A DNA stretch of 64,000 bases, taken from contig NZ_JAHHZM010000001.1 of assembly GCF_018642165.1 (NCBI RefSeq), positions 496,001-560,000 on the forward strand, given 5' to 3'. A program made the position numbers and the translations under genes. The first letter of the stretch is position 1. Every line of letters begins with the position of its first letter. Origin of the DNA: Echinicola shivajiensis (lineage in GTDB: Bacteria > Bacteroidota > Bacteroidia > Cytophagales > Cyclobacteriaceae). The notes below the pieces were generated by a model. That model was given only the letters and a program-made list of their open reading frames with translations, made no database searches and was not told the origin of the DNA. Of the stretch, positions 18,013 through 27,610 are shown piece after piece.

Positions 18013-18048
18013 AAATAGCCCGTTTTATAAACGGGCTATTTTTGTTTT
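18013..18048 (+). terminator. Terminator after secG
   Basis: Perfect 13-bp stem (AAATAGCCCGTTT / AAACGGGCTATTT) with a TAT loop, followed by a T-rich tail. It ends the miaB-secG transcript and so isolates it from groESL further on. Confidence 0.93.
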
Positions 18049-18160
18049 AGTCCCTTTAATTTTCTAAATATTTGTTAATAAACCCATTTAATTTTGGCAC
18101 TATCTCGATTTAGTAGTACCTTTTAATTTATGCTAAACCAAAACAGTTAAATTATATTTT

Positions 18161-19144
18161 ATGTTTGAAAATTATCAAAGCCTTGAAGATATAGGAGCTA
18201 ATGATTGGCCAAATATTATCTTATGGGCTGCACCTGTAATGTTCGCATTGGTATTTGCAGAATGGGGATTAAGTATTTACAAAAACAGAGATTCATATGA
18301 TGGTAAAGACTTCTTGGCCGCCTCTTCCATTGGTTTAATCAATGTAGGAATCAGCGCAATAATCAAGGTTGCCTTATTTTCCGCTGTCCTATTCTTTTGG
18401 AATATCGTACCATGGAAAATCCCTCCAACTTGGTGGTCCTTTATCCCATGTTTTATTGCCATTGATTTCGCAAGGTATTGGGCGCACAGAATTGCACATG
18501 AGCAACGATTTTGGTGGGCTACTCACGTGACACACCACAACTCCAACAAGTATAATTTCTCTGTCTCATTTAGACTAAGCTGGACTCAACATATCAAATT
18601 CATCTTCTTCATTCCTGTGGTAATGATTGGATTTGATCCTTTTGTTTTCTTTATCTGTCATCAAATTGCAGTGCTATACCAATTTTGGATCCATACCGAG
18701 TATATCCATAAACTCCCTGCTCCCATCGAGTATATTTTCACAACTCCTTCCCATCACAGGGTTCACCATGCCAGTGATGAGCATTACTTGGACAAAAACT
18801 ATGGATCAACCTTTATCATTTGGGATAGGATTTTCGGAACTTTTATGCCAGAAGCGGAGAGACCCAACTATGGCATTACTAAACCAGTGACCTCTTACAA
18901 TCCTGTCTATTTGGTATTCCACGAATGGTACGATATTGTCAAAGATTTAAAGCAGGCAGAAAACTCAAAGGAGGCCTACAAAATTCTTTTTGGCAAACCT
19001 GGTGACGAGGTAATTAAAAACAGGGAAATCAGAAGACAAAAACTCAAAGAAGCTAAAAAGGAAATAGCGGGTTCAAAAATAAGTCCAGCTCCAATATTAA
19101 ATGAAAAAGAACCTTCATTACTCCAAAAGAGAATGGACAAATAA
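18161..19144 (+). CDS. Sterol desaturase / fatty acid hydroxylase family membrane protein
   Basis: Integral membrane di-iron oxygenase family that hydroxylates or desaturates lipid-like substrates. 327 residues. Membrane segments are visible near 20-35, 55-80, 92-104 and 145-175. The three histidine boxes of the family are present: HRIAH (109-113), HVTHH (122-126) and HHRVHH (198-203), with extra histidines at 178 and 183. The substrate cannot be told from sequence; Bacteroidota relatives may act on carotenoids, sphingolipid or fatty-acid chains. It is a single gene with a terminator on each side, lying between the secG operon and groESL. Confidence 0.9.
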   Translation: MFENYQSLEDIGANDWPNIILWAAPVMFALVFAEWGLSIYKNRDSYDGKDFLAASSIGLINVGISAIIKVALFSAVLFFWNIVPWKIPPTWWSFIPCFIAIDFARYWAHRIAHEQRFWWATHVTHHNSNKYNFSVSFRLSWTQHIKFIFFIPVVMIGFDPFVFFICHQIAVLYQFWIHTEYIHKLPAPIEYIFTTPSHHRVHHASDEHYLDKNYGSTFIIWDRIFGTFMPEAERPNYGITKPVTSYNPVYLVFHEWYDIVKDLKQAENSKEAYKILFGKPGDEVIKNREIRRQKLKEAKKEIAGSKISPAPILNEKEPSLLQKRMDK

Positions 19145-19177
19145 AAAATAAGCTCCCTTATAAGGGCGCTTATTTTT
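19144..19177. terminator. Bidirectional terminator between converging genes
   Basis: Hairpin with arms AAATAAGC-CCCTTA and TAAGGG-GCTTATTT (one internal mismatch), with A-run before and T-run after. It serves the sterol-desaturase-family gene on plus and overlaps the stop codon of the converging gene on minus. Confidence 0.8.
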
Positions 19178-19883
19178 ATGCTATCATTTTCATTAATAAT
19201 CTCTTGCTGATCGGAACCACCGTCTCAAGTAAAGGCACACGTTTTTTACTATGCACCCTCCATGTAGCAGGATTGGGCATATCTTTATTCCGCTTGACCA
19301 GTTCGAGTTTAATCTGTTCAAAACTTTGAACGAGGGAACTGTGCTGCTTATCCAAATAACTAAAAGCTATCCCCCTTAATTTCTCAAAACTGTTCTCAAA
19401 TAATTTCACCTGGTAGCGATAAATAAATACTTCGGAAGAATTATCAAAAGAAAATAACACATAGCCTTCCTTCTGATAAATCGGACTCAATCCTACAGGC
19501 TCAACCTCCAAACTACTTTCAACAAGCTCATAAATAGTTTTACCCTGTTCTATCTGTTCTTTTATTTTTGGAATGGAATATGCCATAATTTCCTCAAGCT
19601 CTTGCATTACTTGATCATCAGGCATCTCCACGGTCTTTTTAAACGCCATCTTTTCATGATCAATACCAGTCAGTCTTTTTGGAAAAGCTTGTTTGAGCAC
19701 TTCCTTCTTATTAGAAAAGCCCAAAAGGATTTCATAATGCCTAACCAAATCACCCAATGGGGGATAAAGCTTAGCATCACCAAAATGCTTGTCTACTTGT
19801 TTCAAATAGGCCAAAAGCAAGTATTTTTTATACTCAAAATCTATCCAGCCTTCAACAATCCAGTTATCTGACAGTGTTTTCAT
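19176..19883 (-). CDS. Conserved-looking protein of unknown function
   Basis: I do not recognise a family. 235 residues, soluble, no signal peptide or membrane segment. The N-terminal half is mostly helical and includes KLYPPLGDLVRHYEILLGF (about 38-56); a mixed middle contains EGYVLFSFDNSSEVFIYRYQ (about 138-157); the C-terminus is basic. Codon use looks normal for the window, and the start (MKTLSDNWIVEG) is an ATG. It converges on the sterol-desaturase-family gene and diverges from groES, so the 221-base gap at 19884-20104 carries promoters for both sides. Confidence 0.75.
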   Translation of the reverse strand: MKTLSDNWIVEGWIDFEYKKYLLLAYLKQVDKHFGDAKLYPPLGDLVRHYEILLGFSNKKEVLKQAFPKRLTGIDHEKMAFKKTVEMPDDQVMQELEEIMAYSIPKIKEQIEQGKTIYELVESSLEVEPVGLSPIYQKEGYVLFSFDNSSEVFIYRYQVKLFENSFEKLRGIAFSYLDKQHSSLVQSFEQIKLELVKRNKDMPNPATWRVHSKKRVPLLETVVPISKRLLMKMIA

Positions 19884-19949
19884 AAAGGGTATAGTTTTAT
19901 AGAATTTAATAAAAAACTGACATAGAAACCAATTTCAAAAAAGCAAAAT

Positions 19950-20017
19950 TGACAGAAAGATCTGGACTTAAAGTCAAAACCTGACAATCCCTCTGCCTAT
20001 TCCAGGACTTTCTGTCA
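19950..20017. repeat. Long imperfect inverted repeat upstream of groES
   Basis: The arm at 19950-19966 (TGACAGAAAGATCTGGA) is repeated in reverse complement at 20001-20017, differing at only three central bases; the spacer is 34 bases. No T-run follows, so it is not a terminator. It lies about 50-115 bases upstream of the predicted start of a sigma-54-like promoter, where enhancer sites are usual. A looser copy, TGACATAGAAA, occurs near 19918. Confidence 0.7.
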
Positions 20018-20038
20018 TGTAATCTCAGGATTTTTTAC

Positions 20039-20055
20039 TTGGCACAAGAAATGTA
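20039..20055 (+). promoter_or_regulatory. Sigma-54-like (-24/-12) promoter of groESL
   Basis: TTGGCAC followed by ATGTAA places GG and GT exactly ten bases apart. The sigma-54 consensus is TGGCAC-N5-TTGC with GG-N10-GC, so the -24 element is exact and the -12 element carries one change (GT for GC). The predicted start leaves a leader of about 40 bases before groES. No CIRCE (HrcA) operator is visible. Confidence 0.45.
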
Positions 20056-20104
20056 ATAGAGGGAAAAAGAAATATAGAAACTAACCTAAAAAAACAATAA
20101 GATT

Positions 20105-20383
20105 ATGTCAAAAGTGAACATCCAACCGCTTGCAGATAGAGTTCTAGTTGAACCAGCTGCAGCTGAAGAGAAAACAGCATCTGGACTTTATATTCCTGAC
20201 ACAGCCAAAGAAAAACCACAAAAAGGCACTGTTGTAGCTGTTGGAAACGGTAAAAAAGACGAACCTCTTACCGTAAAAGTAGGTGACACTGTACTATATG
20301 GTAAATATGCCGGTACTGAGTTATCTGTAGAAGGTGCTGACTATTTGATCATGAGAGAATCAGACATTTTTGCTATTCTCTAA
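20105..20383 (+). CDS. groES: Co-chaperonin GroES
   Basis: Forms the heptameric lid of the GroEL folding chamber. 92 residues. [10 protein letters not shown] at the N-terminus, the mobile loop [14 protein letters not shown] and [11 protein letters not shown] near the C-terminus are all standard. It lies 49 bases before groEL and is co-transcribed with it. Upstream are a long dyad and a sigma-54-like promoter. Confidence 0.98.
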   Translation: MSKVNIQPLADRVLVEPAAAEEKTASGLYIPDTAKEKPQKGTVVAVGNGKKDEPLTVKVGDTVLYGKYAGTELSVEGADYLIMRESDIFAIL

Positions 20384-20426
20384 ATCTTCACTTTAAAAGT
20401 TTAATTAAACAAAACATTAAAAGTAA

Positions 20427-22061
<1,635 letters not shown>

Positions 22062-22095
22062 TCATCCTCCATACACTTGGATATAAAAGTTTTGA

Positions 22096-22125
22096 GGGGA
22101 CTGATTTTCAGTCCCCTTTTTTTTT
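22096..22125 (+). terminator. Terminator after groEL
   Basis: 9-bp GC-rich stem GGGGACTGA / TCAGTCCCC with a TTT loop and nine following T. Confidence 0.93.
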
Positions 22126-22254
22126 GCCTCACCTAAATTCAGCTAATACTAAAAAAGTACAAATCAGCTCCCCAATAATTTTTCAAAACTTAAAATATAA
22201 TTGTATCTTACCTTGAATTGGCATAGTAAACCATGAAATTTTAAGGTGCGATTG

Positions 22255-22650
22255 ATGTATTCATTTGATTCAATTGTTTTAATAGACGACGACCCTATCA
22301 ATAATCTCATCAACAAAAGATTAATCGGTAAAACGAACCTAAGTTCTAATGTAGATGAGTTTCTTGAGGCAGAAATCGCGCTTGAAAAAATAATCAATCT
22401 TGGAAATCAAAAAAGATTGCTTATACTTCTTGATATCAACATGCCAGTGATGAACGGTTGGGATTTTTTGGACCAATATGTGGAAAAATGCCATGAAAGA
22501 AATGACATTATCTTAATGCTCTCCAGCTCCATTGACTTTCAGGATAGAAAAAAGTCACAAGAATATGCATGTGTAAAAGGATTTATTGAAAAACCCTTAA
22601 CCAACGAGAAGCTTTTTGAAATTATCCCTGAACATGTAAAAGACAGGTAA
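22255..22650 (+). CDS. Stand-alone response regulator receiver protein
   Basis: Single CheY-like receiver domain of 131 residues with no output domain. The acidic pocket Asp11-Asp12-Asp13 (IDDDP), phosphoacceptor Asp60 (LLDINMPVMNGWDF), the Ser of LSSS near 90 and Lys113 (EKPLT) are all present, so it should be phosphorylatable. A GTG nine bases upstream is an alternative start. No kinase lies nearby. In Bacteroidota such orphans often relay phosphate or act through protein contacts, but no partner can be named here. Confidence 0.88.
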   Translation: MYSFDSIVLIDDDPINNLINKRLIGKTNLSSNVDEFLEAEIALEKIINLGNQKRLLILLDINMPVMNGWDFLDQYVEKCHERNDIILMLSSSIDFQDRKKSQEYACVKGFIEKPLTNEKLFEIIPEHVKDR

Positions 22651-22682
22651 AAACCTTCAATGAGAATTTTAATTACCCTTAT

Positions 22683-23066
22683 CTATTCCTCATAAAATTC
22701 TATGGGCAAACCATCGGGATCAGAGAAGAAGACAAACCTTTTCCCGGTCCATTCATCGACCCTAATCTCCTCAGTTCGCACTCCCAGATCATTTAATACT
22801 TCAACGGCTTTCCCCAAATCCTCTACAGAAAATGCCAAATGGCGAAGTCCACATGCTTCAGGCCTGGAAAGTCTTTTTGGAGGGTCCGGAAAGGAAAAAA
22901 GCTCAATAATATACTCCCCATTCAAGGTCAAATCCAATTTATAGGAATTTCTTTCTTCCCTATAAACCTCCTGTATTACTTCCAAACCTAACACTTCAGT
23001 ATAAAACCGTTTTGAACGGGAATAATCTGAACATATAACTGCAATATGATGAATTCCTTTTAGCAT
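22683..23066 (-). CDS. VOC-family (glyoxalase I-like) metalloprotein
   Basis: 127 residues, one vicinal-oxygen-chelate domain made of two beta-alpha-beta-beta-beta modules. Family residues visible include GIHHIAV at the start, GEYIIELF, GLRHLAFSV and PDGLPIEFYE; the His and Glu residues at these four places are the expected metal ligands. The closest type is the small GloA2-like VOC group, often annotated as lactoylglutathione lyase-like. The substrate is uncertain. The window also encodes methylglyoxal synthase, so a detoxifying role is conceivable, but the genes are 20 kb apart. Confidence 0.82.
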   Translation of the reverse strand: MLKGIHHIAVICSDYSRSKRFYTEVLGLEVIQEVYREERNSYKLDLTLNGEYIIELFSFPDPPKRLSRPEACGLRHLAFSVEDLGKAVEVLNDLGVRTEEIRVDEWTGKRFVFFSDPDGLPIEFYEE

Positions 23067-23287
23067 ATTTAATTACCCTATATAAAATCCCACAACCAAA
23101 TAGACGTTGTTTATCTATGTTAAAACATTATATAAGTTTCAACCAGCATCATTCACCCCAAATAAACCCTTGTATAGTTAGCAGTTTTAATTATTTAAAT
23201 TTCAAAAATGGTATAATGCTTGCTATGATTAATAATTATTTCCATTTTAAATTCTCTCTGTTTACCACCCTATAAAATTCAGAAATA

Positions 23288-24007
23288 ATGAGCATAAAAC
23301 TTTTGACTCTATACTTCCTCGCTTTTTTTATTCCTAGCCAGATTGTTTGTGCACAAAACTTTTATATCCAAAAAACTCCAAGAAAATATTCCGCTCACTT
23401 AGGCATTGGCCCAGCATCCATTTATGCGGATAATGGCGGTCCTTATAGAAATTTTGAATTCCCAATCTCACCTTCTTTTAACTTAGGGATAGCTTCCAAG
23501 TTGTCAAAAAGGACCAATTTAAGAGCGACATTTGGCTATCAGCCAGTCTCAAGTAATTTAAACAAAATCCCTGATCTAGCATTAAGATGGGGTGAAGAGG
23601 GCCAAGCCTATGCATTCACAGGAAACGCCTATACTTTAGACCTAATGCCCGAGTTTTACCTTTCAGTTTTTGATTCCCATATGGAAAGACCAAAATACAA
23701 CCTGTACGGAGGCCTTGGTTTAGGCGTAATCATGATATCTAGAGAACAGGCTATAGCGGTCCCTGAAGAAGTGCAAGTTCAAAAAGCCACCTCTACATCT
23801 GTTTATATTCCCATCAGAATTGGAGGAACTGTAGGAATAAACCCCCACTGGGATCTTGGATTTGAAGGGACACTCATAGCAACTTTTTCTGATTATCTTG
23901 ATGGAAACGAAGGGTCAAACACGACCAATGACATGTTAGTTCAAGCACAGTTTTTTGCCAAAAGATATCTATCTCCCTTCCCCTTCTGGAAAAAAAGACC
24001 TAATTAA
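23288..24007 (+). CDS. Outer membrane beta-barrel protein
   Basis: 239 residues with a Sec signal peptide (hydrophobic 4-20, cleavage near ALA22, the Ala of VCAQN). The mature part is made of alternating-residue strands separated by short turns and Gly-rich pieces (LYGGLGLGVIMI, IRIGGTVGINPHWDLGFEGTL), typical of 8-stranded Bacteroidota barrels. It looks like the generic outer-membrane beta-barrel (PF13568-like) group. Nothing in the sequence points to a substrate. It converges on rfbA. Confidence 0.78.
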   Translation: MSIKLLTLYFLAFFIPSQIVCAQNFYIQKTPRKYSAHLGIGPASIYADNGGPYRNFEFPISPSFNLGIASKLSKRTNLRATFGYQPVSSNLNKIPDLALRWGEEGQAYAFTGNAYTLDLMPEFYLSVFDSHMERPKYNLYGGLGLGVIMISREQAIAVPEEVQVQKATSTSVYIPIRIGGTVGINPHWDLGFEGTLIATFSDYLDGNEGSNTTNDMLVQAQFFAKRYLSPFPFWKKRPN

Positions 24008-24023
24008 GTTCCTATTCAAACGG

Positions 24024-24884
24024 CTACTCTACCAATCTTTTTAAATAAACACCATAGCCACTTTTACCCAACGTAGTTGCTAATTTCAACAGTTGCTCTT
24101 TATTAATAAAGCCCTTTCTAAAAGCTACTTCCTCGACACAACCTATCTTAAGCCCCTGTCTTTCCTCAATCACCTCCACAAACTGGGCTGCCTGTAACAA
24201 AGACTGATGCGTACCAGTATCCAACCAAGCCGTCCCACGACTTAATATCCCTACACTTAGTTGCTCTTCTTTTAAATAAACATTATTAACATCGGTAATC
24301 TCCAACTCTCCACGAGAACTGGGCTTAATCTTTTTTGCGATTTCCACCACCCTATTATCATAAAAATAAAGACCTGGAACAGCATAATTAGACTTGGGCT
24401 TTTCAGGTTTTTCTTCAATACTGATCGCCTTTTGCTCCCCATCAAATTGCACCACACCATAACGTTGAGGATCGTTCACATGATAAGCAAAAACTACCCC
24501 TCCTTCTGGGTTAGTATGTTTCATTAAAGTTTCCTGTAATCCTGATCCATAAAATATATTATCTCCCAATATGAGGGCTACCTTGTCATCGCCAATGAAT
24601 TCTTCCCCTATCACAAAAGCCTGAGCAAGCCCCTCTGGTTTAGGCTGTATGGCAAATGAAAATTTACACCCAAGATGAGAACCATCCCCTAACAGTTTTT
24701 GAAAGGCGTCAGAATCTTCAGGAGTCGTGATAATCAATATCTCGTTTATTCCGGCCATCATCAAGACAGACAAAGGATAATAAATCATCGGCTTGTCATA
24801 TACTGGCATTAATTGCTTGCTAACAGCAATCGTCAATGGGTAAAGACGTGTTCCGGATCCACCGGCAAGAATAATCCCTTTCAT
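24024..24884 (-). CDS. rfbA: Glucose-1-phosphate thymidylyltransferase
   Basis: Makes dTDP-glucose from glucose 1-phosphate and dTTP, the first step toward dTDP-rhamnose and related sugars for surface polysaccharide. 286 residues, full length. The nucleotide-binding [11 protein letters not shown], the [17 protein letters not shown] segment, LGDNIFYG and [20 protein letters not shown] are all characteristic. It lies far from rfbB (57-58 kb), and rfbC and rfbD are not in this window, so the pathway is dispersed. Confidence 0.96.
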   Translation of the reverse strand: MKGIILAGGSGTRLYPLTIAVSKQLMPVYDKPMIYYPLSVLMMAGINEILIITTPEDSDAFQKLLGDGSHLGCKFSFAIQPKPEGLAQAFVIGEEFIGDDKVALILGDNIFYGSGLQETLMKHTNPEGGVVFAYHVNDPQRYGVVQFDGEQKAISIEEKPEKPKSNYAVPGLYFYDNRVVEIAKKIKPSSRGELEITDVNNVYLKEEQLSVGILSRGTAWLDTGTHQSLLQAAQFVEVIEERQGLKIGCVEEVAFRKGFINKEQLLKLATTLGKSGYGVYLKRLVE

Positions 24885-24983
24885 ATCAAAAATATTTCTT
24901 CGAAGTGCTAAGATAAGGCTTGTTTACCAAATATTAAATTTGGGCAGATATTATCAAACAGTAGACCAACTTACAGTAATAAC

Positions 24984-25020
24984 AAAAAAAGCCCGAAGGG
25001 AATCCTTCCCCCCAGGCTTT
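24984..25020 (-). terminator. Terminator after the alpha-L-fucosidase gene
   Basis: Two-part stem (AAAGCC/GGCTTT outer, GAAGG/CCTTC inner) with a T-run on the minus strand. It begins about 20 bases after the stop codon at 25041. Confidence 0.75.
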
Positions 25021-25040
25021 GACCCTAATAAATATTTTAA

Positions 25041-26495
25041 TTAGTTCTCAAATTCAAACACCAAAGCTTCTTTCTGCTTTATTCTACTCTTTACTGAATT
25101 TGATATCTTCACTTGCAATTCATCTTGAACTTTTTTGACACTTAGTCTTTTACCGCCATCCAGTAAGGTCACTCTATTTCCTTTAACAGGCTGATCGGAA
25201 GACCATGTAATCAAATCAGGAATTTCTTCTCCTTCTCCGATCAACTTAATAGCATATCTTTTTCCTGTATCCTCATTTTGGGTAAAATAAACATCCCCAT
25301 CCTGATAGAAGTCTACAGTTCTAGTTCCATAAATAGCTTTACCGTTTACATCAAGCCAAGCACCTATCCCTTTCAATCTCTTCACATCCTCATCAGGAAT
25401 CAAACCTTGCGGGGTGGGACCAACACCTAATAATAGACTTCCTCCCTTAGCTACAACTTCTACCAAAGTATGAACAACCTTGGTTACCGATTTGTATTTT
25501 TGGTTAGGGACATATCCCCACGCATGGCCTAAGGTCATACAGGACTCCCAAGGATTATCAATCTTCTTTTCTGGAACACTTTGCTCAGGTGTCTGATAGT
25601 TTTCATAAGGACCATGAACCGTCCTGTCCACCATAATCAAACCTGGCTGAGCCTCCCTTGCCATATCGGCAATTTTTAGCATATCAATATCCTGGCTCCA
25701 TTCTGGGATCCTTGCTCCCCAAGACCTAACTTCATCATTTACAGTCTCTAATGGCCTAACCCATCCTCCATCTAACCAAAGAATATCTATATCTCCATAA
25801 CCATGCATCAATTCACTGATTTGATTAAAGGTAAATTCCTTGAACTTATTCCATCTCCAAGGATTTTTTCTGATATCGTAATTATTATTTCGGTCAGCCG
25901 TAGCATACTTTGACCACCAATAATACTGGGAATGCCAATCAGGCTTGGAAAAATAAGCCCCAATCATGAAATCCTTTTTCCTGAACGCTTCAAACACATA
26001 TTTAGCCACATCAGCCTTGGGATTATCTTTAAAAGGCCCATTGGAGATCTTATAATCTGTTTGTTTAGTATCAAACATATTGAAGCCATCGTGGTGCTTA
26101 GTAGTAAAAACCAAGTATTTCATACCAGCGGCATCCGCAGCTTCTGCCCATTGATCTGGATCAAAATCAACTGGATTAAATTCATCCTTTAATCCCCAAT
26201 ACCAATCCTTAAAACCAGCATAAGTTTGTGTACTATCTCTATTGATCCAGTCTTCTGAACATAATGCCCATGATTCAATCATTCCAGGAACAGCATATAT
26301 CCCCCAATGAATGATCATTCCGAATTTCAAATCCTGCCACTCATCGAGTTTCTGTATCACCAATGGGTCCTGAGGAGCCTCATATACTGAAGATTGATGA
26401 TGTAAATTATCTACCTGAGCCATCGTAGGATGTCCAAGCAGACAAATCACAACAAACAAAAACAACACAGCAGATTTCATTCTCATGGCACTCAT
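25041..26495 (-). CDS. Alpha-L-fucosidase, glycoside hydrolase family 29
   Basis: Retaining exo-fucosidase that removes alpha-L-fucose from glycans such as algal fucans or glycoproteins. 484 residues with a signal peptide (hydrophobic 9-21, ending near TMAQ), so it is exported. Family features: WQDLKFGMIIHWGIYAVP (53-70), KHHDGFNMF (133-141) and the catalytic nucleophile Asp242 in IDILWLDGGW. A C-terminal beta-sandwich follows. It is transcribed alone, with no SusC/SusD pair or other carbohydrate enzymes beside it, so it is not part of a classical polysaccharide-utilization locus here. Confidence 0.93.
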   Translation of the reverse strand: MSAMRMKSAVLFLFVVICLLGHPTMAQVDNLHHQSSVYEAPQDPLVIQKLDEWQDLKFGMIIHWGIYAVPGMIESWALCSEDWINRDSTQTYAGFKDWYWGLKDEFNPVDFDPDQWAEAADAAGMKYLVFTTKHHDGFNMFDTKQTDYKISNGPFKDNPKADVAKYVFEAFRKKDFMIGAYFSKPDWHSQYYWWSKYATADRNNNYDIRKNPWRWNKFKEFTFNQISELMHGYGDIDILWLDGGWVRPLETVNDEVRSWGARIPEWSQDIDMLKIADMAREAQPGLIMVDRTVHGPYENYQTPEQSVPEKKIDNPWESCMTLGHAWGYVPNQKYKSVTKVVHTLVEVVAKGGSLLLGVGPTPQGLIPDEDVKRLKGIGAWLDVNGKAIYGTRTVDFYQDGDVYFTQNEDTGKRYAIKLIGEGEEIPDLITWSSDQPVKGNRVTLLDGGKRLSVKKVQDELQVKISNSVKSRIKQKEALVFEFEN

Positions 26496-26799
26496 TTCTA
26501 AACTAATTCAGGGTAAATTATTACAGAAAATAAAGCTACAACTTTTATTTAATAATTAAAATTTTTATGAAAGATTTATTAAATACACAAACATTTATCA
26601 AAAAATAAAAAAGGCATATCAAAACAGCAAAAACCATAAGTTCTATTTAATAAATTGAATAAGAAATCCTTATATTAATAAGGAAGGACTAAACCCTAAT
26701 ATTACCCTCTTTTTCAAAATCCCAATTTTAAAATTGATAAAAACCGCATTCTTTAAAATCAAGACATTTTAAAAATTAACAACACCACCAATCTTGCCT
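26496..26799. other. AT-rich divergent intergenic region (304 bases)
   Basis: Non-coding spacer between the divergent fucosidase and creatininase-family genes. It must contain both promoters, but I find no convincing -33/-7 pair. The only structure seen is a small dyad TCCTTA / TAAGGA at 26667-26684 with a 6-base AT loop, which could be an operator. Confidence 0.5.
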
Positions 26800-27561
26800 A
26801 TGAGACCATATATTCTTGCAGAATCTAACTGGAAAGATTTAAAAAATGCCATGATAGATTTGGCTATACTTCCATGGGGGGCCACTGAAGCCCACAATTA
26901 CCACCTCCCTTATGGTACTGATATTTATGAAGCTAATGCCATCGCTGAAGAGGCTGGAAGAATTGCACATGGAAAAGGTGCTAGGATCATGATTTTACCA
27001 ACCATCCCCTTTGGTGTGAACACAGGCCAAGCGGATATTTTTCTAGATATGAACTTAAATCCAAGTACCCAACTGGCCATTATAACGGACATTGCTGAAG
27101 TACTCCACCGTCAAAAGGTTAGAAAACTTTTAATCCTTAATAGTCATGGAGGCAATGACTTTAAAACTATCCTTAGAGAAATTGGCCTTAAATATCCCGA
27201 CATGTTTTTTTCCAGCTGCAATTGGTTCAAAGCATTGGATAAGTCAAAATACTTTGAACATGAAGGCGATCATGCAGATGAAATGGAAACAAGCTTAATC
27301 ATGCACTTACATCCCAAATTGGTACGCCCACTTGAAGAAGCAGGCCTTGGGGAAGAAAGAAAATCACTGGTCAAAGGAATCCGTGAAGGATGGGCCTGGT
27401 CAGAGAGAAAATGGAGTCGGGTAACCAAGGACACTGGGATAGGCAACCCGAAGCTTTCCTCAAAGGAAAAAGGCAAAAAATATTTTAAGGATGTCACCCA
27501 AAAGGTCGCACAACTATTTATAGAACTGGCTGAGCTCAACCAGTATGATCCCTATGAATAA
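26800..27561 (+). CDS. Creatininase-family metal-dependent amidohydrolase
   Basis: 253 residues from the ATG at 26800 (an in-frame TTG lies six bases upstream). The family metal-binding residues are visible: Glu30 and His32 in GATEAHNYHLP, Asp41 in GTDIYEA, the LNSHGGND loop, and a final ligand in DHADEMETS. The fold family includes creatininase, FAPy deformylase and mycofactocin maturation proteins, so the substrate is open. No creatine-related or mycofactocin genes lie nearby, and real creatininase activity should not be assumed. Followed by a shared terminator with glnN. Confidence 0.88.
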   Translation: MRPYILAESNWKDLKNAMIDLAILPWGATEAHNYHLPYGTDIYEANAIAEEAGRIAHGKGARIMILPTIPFGVNTGQADIFLDMNLNPSTQLAIITDIAEVLHRQKVRKLLILNSHGGNDFKTILREIGLKYPDMFFSSCNWFKALDKSKYFEHEGDHADEMETSLIMHLHPKLVRPLEEAGLGEERKSLVKGIREGWAWSERKWSRVTKDTGIGNPKLSSKEKGKKYFKDVTQKVAQLFIELAELNQYDPYE

Positions 27562-27589
27562 AAAAAGCCGGGAAAAACCCGGCTTTAAA
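27561..27589. terminator. Terminator between the creatininase-family gene and glnN
   Basis: Stem AAAGCCGGG / CCCGGCTTT with a five-A loop. A run of six A lies on the left, so the T-run is best for the minus-strand glnN; it may also stop plus-strand transcription. Confidence 0.85.
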
Positions 27590-27610
27590 ATTATCTATTC
27601 AGATATCATC

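Noticed and set aside
19884-20104. CIRCE (HrcA) operator before groES
   Set aside because: The TTAGCACTC-N9-GAGTGCTAA pattern is not present; the dyad found has a different sequence and spacing.
26800-27561. Calling the creatininase-family gene a true creatininase or MftE
   Set aside because: Only the fold-family metal site is visible; no creatine or mycofactocin genes accompany it.
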